NCBI GenBank assembly: GCA_963853835.1 | Contig: OY970830.1 | Span: 40,137,966 to 40,201,965, forward strand | DNA: 64,000 bases | Direction of reading: 5' to 3' | From: Calendula officinalis | Lineage: Eukaryota > Streptophyta > Magnoliopsida > Asterales > Asteraceae | Shown: positions 56,731 to 64,000 of the stretch, piece by piece | Numbering within the stretch: position 1 is the stretch's first letter | How the letters are laid out: every line of letters starts with the position of its first letter | Program-made: the position numbers and the translations under genes | The notes under the pieces: generated by a model | Seen by the model: the letters and a program-made list of their open reading frames with translations, nothing else | Databases searched by the model: none | What the model was told of the DNA's origin: nothing

Positions 56731-57221
56731 TAAATCATTTAGATTTTTACTTGAACGAATTTGTTGAACAAGTATAAGTACGTTACCATTCTTCAGAAAG
56801 TCACGACTGGGAGAAAACGTTAGTAGAATAAATTAAGCTTACTCACATCTAACGTATCTCTCAGTTAGTGGCACAATGTCTTTACATTATCTTCAAGCAA
56901 AAATTTCTTGAAATTTCACTACTTGTGATTACATATTTGGTTTGAGATCAACCCGTGCACTTTTTAAACCAACTACACTTGCTTTGGATAGGTTAGTAGA
57001 ATATGATCTTAAAACTTTTGAACCTTAAATGTTATTGACGTGGTGGAAGTCATCAGTTCGAGCCTGATTATCACTAAACCCAATGTGAGTTTTTCATTTT
57101 GATTTGCTACCCCGCCGTGATTGAATGAGAATGGATAAAGAAACGAGGAGCATGTGCCCTGCGCCTCGCGGCAGATTTCCAAAGATACACATCATATTAA
57201 TAAATTAACATATTCATAACA

Positions 57222-57377
<156 letters not shown>

Positions 57378-57450
57378 TTGAAATGTTTGGAGAGAAAAAG
57401 TGTTATGTAGTTGCTTATTAAGATTGAAAAATACCAGCCATTTATTCATA

Positions 57451-57483
57451 CTAGCAGAGTACCCGCAATACGGCGGGGTACAT
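57451..57483 (-). mobile_element. Helitron 3' terminus, minus orientation
   Basis: On the minus strand a hairpin (GTACCCC...CGGGTAC arms) is followed by TCTGCTAG and T. It resembles the end at 8836-8870. The element would run rightwards and may be cut by the copia insertion at 57723; its 5' end was not found. Confidence 0.5.
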
Positions 57484-57722
57484 ATAACAATATTTTGTGG
57501 CGAGCAAAAACTGTTCGATTACATATTTTTTTTCTAACAATAACTGGGTTGACCTCCTTTAAGAAGTGTGATAGTACACTTACGGATGTAATTACAATGT
57601 ATATATAATTGATGAATTGGTCATGAGCACACAAAAAACATGAATACAAGCATAAAAGTTAGTTCTCGTAATCAAAATACTACAATGTAATGTAACCAAA
57701 AACTATCTATAAACCTACTTCT

Positions 57723-58490
57723 TGTTGAATATTTTATATTCTGTAACAATGTTAGTAATAATCAAAGAACCAAAATGAACATGCAAACCTGAAAATCGAC
57801 GAGAATCAAACTGCACGGAATAGGATTCCTGTCCTTTAAGGTTTATACGTGCTGTATGCTGCTAGCCTCTACGTATCACCCCAGGATTTGATGCAGTATG
57901 CTGGTAAGTTCTTACAGCCAAGAATCACCAAACAACACAAAGTGTTTAATCAGAAACAGGAAGGTACAGAGCACAAGAACGAAGGAGCAATTGAGAGAGA
58001 ATGTGTGTTTTTTCGGTGTGTTCTAGACTGAGCCTCGAGCCAGTTTTATAGTGAACCCAATGTGTCAAAACTGTATCTGCTCGGGATTAATGTTGACCAT
58101 TAAGCCAGACGTTTTAACTGATATGGTCATAAACCAAAAACGTTACAACGACCAAAGTCATCAACCAGTTTTAATACCCAGACGTTACAGTCTTCTCAAA
58201 CACACGACCAAAAATAAAAGCTCCTCAGCTCCCAGCGACCGATGCGTCGTGCGAAGTGCAAAGTGCGCCTAAATCGCGCCATTTCGCGTCATCGGTCTCG
58301 GCTCGGCGCGCGTGTGGGTCTAGCCTTTAATCCTCCACTAAAGCCTTTGAAAGCTTAAAGAATTAAGTGCCTTATAAACCCATTTAATGTTCTTCCCCCC
58401 ACCAATGTGGGAACTTGCCAACTTGCAAGTATTAATTAATATATATATGTATATATTAATATTAATTAATAATTCCAACAATCCCCCACC
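57723..58490 (-). repeat. 3' LTR of the copia element, 768 bp
   Basis: Bounded by TGTTG...CAACA. It carries about 181 bp (roughly 58091-58271) absent from the other LTR. A TATATATGTATATATTAATA stretch near its U3 end may hold the promoter. Confidence 0.92.
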
Positions 58491-58974
58491 AAGTTGGAAA
58501 GTTTCCTTTCATTCAGACAGATGCTGTCACTTAGGTGTCACGAAGATTAAACCCAAGTTTAATGTGAGCAAACAAGAGGAGATTGATTCAATGGTATCCT
58601 AATAGGTTTAAACCAAGAACCTTAATAACCTCCCCGGTTTACCCCCACACAACATATGCCATCTTTGTGTTCTCCCTGAGCACTAATATGGCCATGTGCT
58701 AAAATCCTTTTCATGACCCTTTAGAAGACAAACCAACAGTCTTCATTTGAGGCGGCACCTAGGCAAAATTTTACAACATCATCGTTGCTTAGATGTCTCC
58801 AAAATTTTGTTAAGAGTATTAACTCATCCTCGTTCTCGGCAACGATGTACTATCCTACCTCACATGGATCTATCTTGATTGATAGTACCTTCTATCGTTA
58901 GTAATTTCGTTGTTACCCATTAAACTTGAAAATAGGAGCACTAAGTTCAAGTTGGGTTTCCATTACTAACGATT
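58491..58974 (-). other. Copia 3' untranslated region and purine tract
   Basis: Non-coding interval between the end of the RNase H frame and the 3' LTR. The minus strand ends with TTGGTGGGGGAT beside the LTR. No extra ORF is seen. Confidence 0.7.
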
Positions 58975-61900
58975 CTAGTTTGGTTTTAGACCCATGACTC
59001 TCGCGGTAGATGTTACCAAATCTCTCGTCAGAGGTTTAGTAAACGGATCTGCCAAGTTCTTCGATGTCTTGACATAAACAACTTTGATGGTACCACTTTC
59101 AATTAGTTGTCTCACAGAATGATGACGAAGACCTACGTGTCTCGTCTTCCCATTATATACAGAATTATATACTTTAGACAGTGTGGCCTCACTGTCACAG
59201 TACATGGGAATTGAAGGCATTGGAGTATCCCACAAACGGATATCCAAGAGTAGATCTCTAATCCACTCTGCCTCTTTGCCTGCAGCGGCTAGAGCAATGA
59301 GCTTAGCTTCCATCGTTGAGTGAGCTATACATGACTGTTTCTTGCTCGCCCAAGAAATAGCCCCACCAGCTAGTGTATAAATCCATCCACTTGTGGATTT
59401 AGAATCACTCCTGTTATCAATCCAGCTGGCATCTGAATACCCTTCTAGTATACTAGATTTTGACGTGTAAGTCAACTCAAGATTACTAGTCCTTTTTAGG
59501 TATCCTAGTACTCTTCCTACTGCCTTCCAGTGCTCTGTACCGGGGTTGACAGTATATTGACTTAGCTTGCTTACTGCAAAAGCAATGTCAGGTCTAGTGC
59601 AATGTGTAGCATACATCATGCTTCCAATTGCACTAGCATATTCTAGTTGAGCCACTGCTCTACCAGAGTTCACTTCAAGTTTTCACTAGAATCGAAAGGA
59701 GTGTTAAATTCCTTAAAATTCAAGTGTTGAAACTTTGTCAAAATTTTCTCTATGTAATGTGATTGACTTAGAGAAATTTGACTATCTGTTCTTTTAACCC
59801 TAATACCAAGAATGGTATCCACTTCCCCTAAATCTTTCATCTTAAAGTTCGAGGATAGGTACTTCTTCGTATCAAGAATACCTTGTAGGTGAGTGCCAAT
59901 GATCAACATATCATCAACATAAAGACAGATAACAACGGTGTATTCAGTTGTGCATTTAGTGTAGATATATCTATCAACACTACTATGCTTAAAACCAAAT
60001 GCAGATATAGTGGTGTCAAACCTCCCATGCCACTGTTTTGGAGCTTGCTTCAAACCGTACAGTGATTTAATAAGTCTACAAACTTTGTTTTCCTGTCCGG
60101 ATACTATGAAACCTTCAGGTTGCTCCAAGTATATCTCCTCCTTGAGATATCCATTTAGAAAGGCTGTCTTCACATCCATTTGATGAATGTACAATCCTTT
60201 CATTGCTGAGATTGCTATAAGAGTTCTAATAGAACTAATTCTAGCAACCGGTGCATATGTATCGAAATAATCAATACCTTCTCTTTGTCTATAACCTTTA
60301 GCGACTAATCTCGCTTTATAGGCAGATATTGATCCATCTGGATGATACTTCCTCTTGAAGATCCATTTAGATCCCATGGGTCTCTTACCCTTGGGAAGAT
60401 CAGCTAATTCCCAAGTTCCATTACCCATAATTGAATCCATTTCATCATTTATAGCATCCTTCCAGAAAGGAGCATCTCTCGATGTCATAGCTTCAGTAAA
60501 AGTCTTAGGATCATCATCTAAATTAATAGCTAAAATGACCTCTCTCGTCACCTTAGATTGAGATCCTTCAACCAAGTATGATAGAAAATCGTCCCCAAAA
60601 TTCTTTTCCTTTCGCACCCTTGTACTTCTCCTTGGTTCTTCTACAATATAAGAAGGTGGTTCTTCTATAACAGTAGAAGGTGTAATAATCTCTCGAGAAG
60701 TACTGGGTGCTGGAATGGGATTAGAGGTAGAATTGGAGTTTTCATCATCTCCTATTAGCTTATCCTCGAAGAACTCCACATCTCTGGATTCTACGACGAC
60801 ACCTGATTCTTTATCCAACAATCGGTATGCCTTGCTATTTTGAGCATATCCAATGAATATACTTTTCATAGCTCGAGCTCCCAACTTGGATCTTTTAGGA
60901 TTAGGTGTACGATAATAAGCTAAACACCCCCACACTCTTAGATAATCTAAGTTAGGTTTTCTACCTTTCCATAACTCATAGGGACTGGAAGGAATCACAC
61001 GACTAGTGATTCTGTTGTGCACATAACATGCAGTCAACAATGCTTCCCCCCACAGATTGTGTGGCAAACCCGAATGATTCAACATACAATTGACCATCTC
61101 AACAAGGGTTCTATTCTTTCTTTCTGCCAAACCATTTTGTTGGGGAGTATAGGGTGAGGTTCTTTCATGCTTGATACCATTCTCTTCACAGAATGTATCA
61201 AACTCATGATTAAAGTATTCTCCGCCTCTGTCCGAGCGAAGAATCTTAATATGTTTTTCATGTTGATTTTCAACCTCGGCCTTATATAGTTTGAATGCAT
61301 TAAAAGCTTCGTCTTTTGTATGCAATAAGTAAACATATAAGTAACGGCTTGAGTCATCACAAAAAGTTATAAAATATCTTTTTCCTCCACGAGTGAGTAT
61401 TCCATTCAGTTCACAAATATCTGAATGTATTAATTCTAGTAATGTTGTATTTCTCTTAACGCTTGGAAAAGGTTTCTTTATAAACTTTGATTTTACACAA
61501 GTTTCACATTTGTGAAAATCTTTATTATTTAATTTTAGCATACCTTTAGTTTGCATTTTTTCAATATTTTTAATATTAGTGTGAGCTAAACGTTTATGCC
61601 ATAAAGAAATTGAACAAGCAATATAACCAGAAAACATTATTTCATTGAGTTCAAAACCAACAACATTACTAGTGGTACCGTCACCATCACTAGCGGTACC
61701 TTCACTCTCATTCTCACAAAAAACAACACTAAAAACAGATTCAACACAATCATTACTACCCACACCCCCCTCAAACAATTCAAGCCGATACATACCACGC
61801 GTATTAACGGCTTGTCCCACATACACCCCATCTTTTGAAAACAAGATCCTACCACCCTCATTCACCAACTTATAACCATTCTCATCAAACTTGGCTGCCG

Positions 61901-63137
61901 ACACAAGCCCCTTCCTAACACCAGGAACATGCAACACATCACGAAGGGTGACCACACTTCCATTTTGGAAATTTAGTAACACCGTGCCTATTCCACGAAC
62001 ACGCACCTTGTGACCATCAGCACACGACACTACCGTTCCTTCTTGAACAGGGCCATATGTTTGGAAGCTACTACGATCACCACAAACTTGAATAGTAGCT
62101 CCAGAATCAAGAAACCAGCCACGAGTAGTTATCACACGATTCAATGAGGAAATCATATTGGTTTCCCCAAGATCCACACTAGCCACCAAGTGAGTTAGAT
62201 CTGCAACAGCATTTGCAGATCCACCAACGGGCCCGGATTTCCGCAGTGGACATTCTCGTGCATAATGCTCTGTTTCTCCGCAAACATGGCACTTTCCTGT
62301 TTTCTTGAGTTGATTGTTTTGCTGATGATGATTAGGCCTCTTGAACTCCTTCTTTTTAGGTCCCATGTTCTTGTTCATTTTGAACTTTTTCTTGCCTTTG
62401 TACCCAGAACCCGAACCAGATGCAGAACCATGACCCCCACCTGACACGTGGTGAACACTCATTCCGACTTTACCCCTTTTGTCCCTGTTGCGAGTTTCCT
62501 CCTCAATACGGAGGTGTTTCAACAGGATATCCAAGGAGTAGTCCTCGGATTTGTGCATCATTCTTTTGGAAAAGTCTTTCCAAGAAGGTGGTAACTTGCA
62601 AATGATTGCCCCAACCTGAAAAAGCTCGGGAAGATTAATAGATAGGAAATTCAACTTATTCACTATCACCTGGAGTTCATGCACTTGCTCCATAATCGGC
62701 TTATCATCCACCATTTGAAACTCGAAGTATTTTGACACAAGATACTTGTTGGTACCTTCTTCATGTGCCTTGTACTTGAGTTCAATAGCTTTCCACAACT
62801 CTCTAGGATCTGTAATAGGAGCATACAGATCATAGAGTCGGCCAGACAAGGAGTTCTTGATGTGTCCCAAGCATAAGTGTTCAGACTCTCTACGCAGAGC
62901 CCTTTGCTTGTCAAGTTCGGCAATTGCTTGCACATCAGGAGCACCTCCTTCAGCGGGTTCTGGATTAGCAGGAATTGGGACCAATTCAGGGTCCAACACG
63001 AAGCTCAGTTTAAGCACAGGAAGCATAAACATGACTTTGTCAGCCCATCGAGTGTAGTTCTGGCCATCAAAACGATCAAGCTTGATGAATTCTTGATTCA
63101 TCAAACGGAAGTTGGTGGAGGAAAGTTCAGTATCCAT
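58975..63137 (-). CDS. Copia Gag-Pol polyprotein, one frameshift
   Basis: A 1155-codon frame (63137-59670) holds, in order: a UBN2-type Gag beginning MDTELSSTNFRLMNQEFIKL; a CCHC knuckle (CHVCGETEHYAREC); aspartic protease (WFLDSGATIQVCGD); GAG-pre-integrase (LWHKRLAHTNIKN...CETCVKSK); integrase core (HSDICELNG, DDSSRYLYVYLL, ERTSPYTPQQNGLAERKNRT); and reverse transcriptase (QMDVKTAFLNGYLKEEIYLE, SLYGLKQAPKQW, CLYVDDMLIIG). It ends SSENLK-stop at 59670-59672. The RNase H part continues in another frame (59673-58975: NSGRAVAQLEYASAIGSMMY, DASWIDNRSDSKSTSGWIYT, CDSEATLSKV, to MGLKPN). One lost base therefore splits an otherwise intact copia polyprotein. It is probably unable to make active RNase H in cis unless read through by frameshift. 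Confidence 0.93.
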
Positions 63138-63212
63138 TTTCTTTTCTCTGAAAATTGATTAGTAGATTAATCACAGAATATAGAACAAACAAAAAATATA
63201 AACCTTAAAGAT

Positions 63213-63799
63213 TGTTGAATATTTTATATTCTGTAACAATGTTAGTAATAATCAAAGAACCAAAATGAACATGCAAACCTGAAAATCGACGAGAATCAAA
63301 CTGCACGGAATGGGATTCCTGTCCTTTAAGGTTTATACGTGCTGTATGCTGCTAGCCTCTACGTATCACCCCAGGATTTGATGCAGTACGCTGGTAAGTT
63401 CTTACAGCCAAGAATCACCAAAAAACACAAAGTGTTTAATCCGAAACAGGAAGGTACAGAGCACAAGAACGCAGGAGCAATTGAGAGAGAATGTGTGTTT
63501 TTTCGGTGTGTTCTAGACTGAGCCTCGAGCCAGTTTTATAGTGAACCCAATGTGTCAAAACTGTAACTGCTCGGGATTAATGTGCGCCTAAATCGCGCCA
63601 TTTCGCGTCATCGGTCTCGGCTCGGCGCGCGTGTGGGTCTAGCCTTTAATCCTCCACTAAAGCCTTTGAAAGCTTAAACAATTAAGTGCCTTATAAACCC
63701 ATTTAATGTTCTTCCCCCCACCAATGTGGGAACTTGCCAACTTGCAAGTATTAATTAATATATATATGTATATATTAATATTAATTAATAATTCCAACA
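63213..63799 (-). repeat. 5' LTR of the copia element, 587 bp
   Basis: The same ends and about 98.8 percent identity to the left LTR outside the deletion. The deletion joins AATGTG to CGCCTAAATCGCGCC, with a short GTG microhomology at the breakpoint. Confidence 0.92.
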
Positions 63800-64000
63800 C
63801 TTCTAATATAAACAAACACCATGCCAAAATTCAATAAAAATTGAGATCAATGAACTAAGTGCTAAAGAAACCGCCAAATTAACCAATTGCAGAAATAATG
63901 TACGCCAAAATTCCAGATTGCTGGTCAAATATTGGAATTCTTAAATGAGACACTTGTAATAAAACTCTTAAAGTCTATCTTGATTATATCCAATATAATC
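63800..64000. other. Flank of the copia insertion
   Basis: Starts with the target duplication CTTCT. No gene seen before the window ends. Confidence 0.6.

Larger units (their letters stand above)
57723..63799 (-). mobile_element. Ty1/copia retrotransposon, full length, TSD CTTCT
   Basis: Two LTRs (57723-58490 and 63213-63799) flank a gag-pol gene on the minus strand, and perfect 5-bp repeats CTTCT (57718-57722 and 63800-63804) mark the insertion. A purine tract on the minus strand (GGTGGGGGAT) directly precedes the 3' LTR. Over aligned LTR sequence I see about seven substitutions plus one indel of roughly 181 bp, so insertion was recent. The 75 bp between the 5' LTR and the gag start codon lack a TGGTATCAGAGC-type primer-binding site. 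Confidence 0.95.

Noticed and set aside
61079..63158. Several 60-93 residue frames opposite or beside copia gag-pol
   Set aside because: They overlap the polyprotein in other frames and carry no independent domain.

Overview
This is eukaryotic nuclear DNA from a flowering plant, probably a eudicot. The genes are split by GT-AG introns, they match conserved plant families (plastid sigma factor, ELF3, vacuolar processing enzyme, plant Aurora kinase), and the AT-rich intergenic DNA is packed with nested transposable elements. The style of the elements suggests an asterid, perhaps Asteraceae, but that is inference and cannot be proved from the window.

Host genes, left to right: an alpha-type Aurora kinase (8 exons, minus, 10169-12464); a plastid sigma factor of the SIG3/SIGC type (7 exons, minus, 14658-18152); an ESCRT-III subunit VPS32/SNF7 (6 exons, minus, 21278-22918); the clock gene ELF3 (5 coding exons, plus, 35703-39041); a GT14 glycosyltransferase-like gene whose second exon is broken by frameshifts (plus, 41632-43377); and a legumain/vacuolar processing enzyme (9 exons, minus, 44375-51733). 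All five intact genes were rebuilt exon by exon. Exon phases close in frame and predicted lengths (292, 519, 218, 630 and 486 aa) are near family norms. They are unrelated, independently transcribed genes, not a cluster or an operon.

Mobile DNA fills most of the rest. Positions 1-3869 are the 3' part of an LTR retroelement with an apparently spliced extra ORF and a dense ATACTGA motif. A 1.6-kb solo LTR (5980-7587, 5-bp target duplication) splits an hnRNP F/H-like gene fragment. A Helitron with both ends lies at 23400-24039, and isolated Helitron termini occur near 5532, 8870, 19510 and 57451. A hAT element (25782-34125) with a decayed transposase contains a truncated Ty3/gypsy element, which itself contains an unusual element with long LTRs and only 70 bp between them. 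A nearly intact, recently inserted Ty1/copia element (57723-63799, target duplication CTTCT) ends the window. Many MITEs (hAT-like, Mutator-like, mariner-like) sit in introns and spacers.

I do not see a previously undescribed multi-gene system. The most interesting leads are the spliced, motif-rich retroelement at 1-3869; the element with a 70-bp interior and foldback LTR; the copia element with no recognisable primer-binding site; ELF3 carrying poly-Asn and Asn-Pro tracts; and a mitotic MSA-like site upstream of the Aurora kinase.
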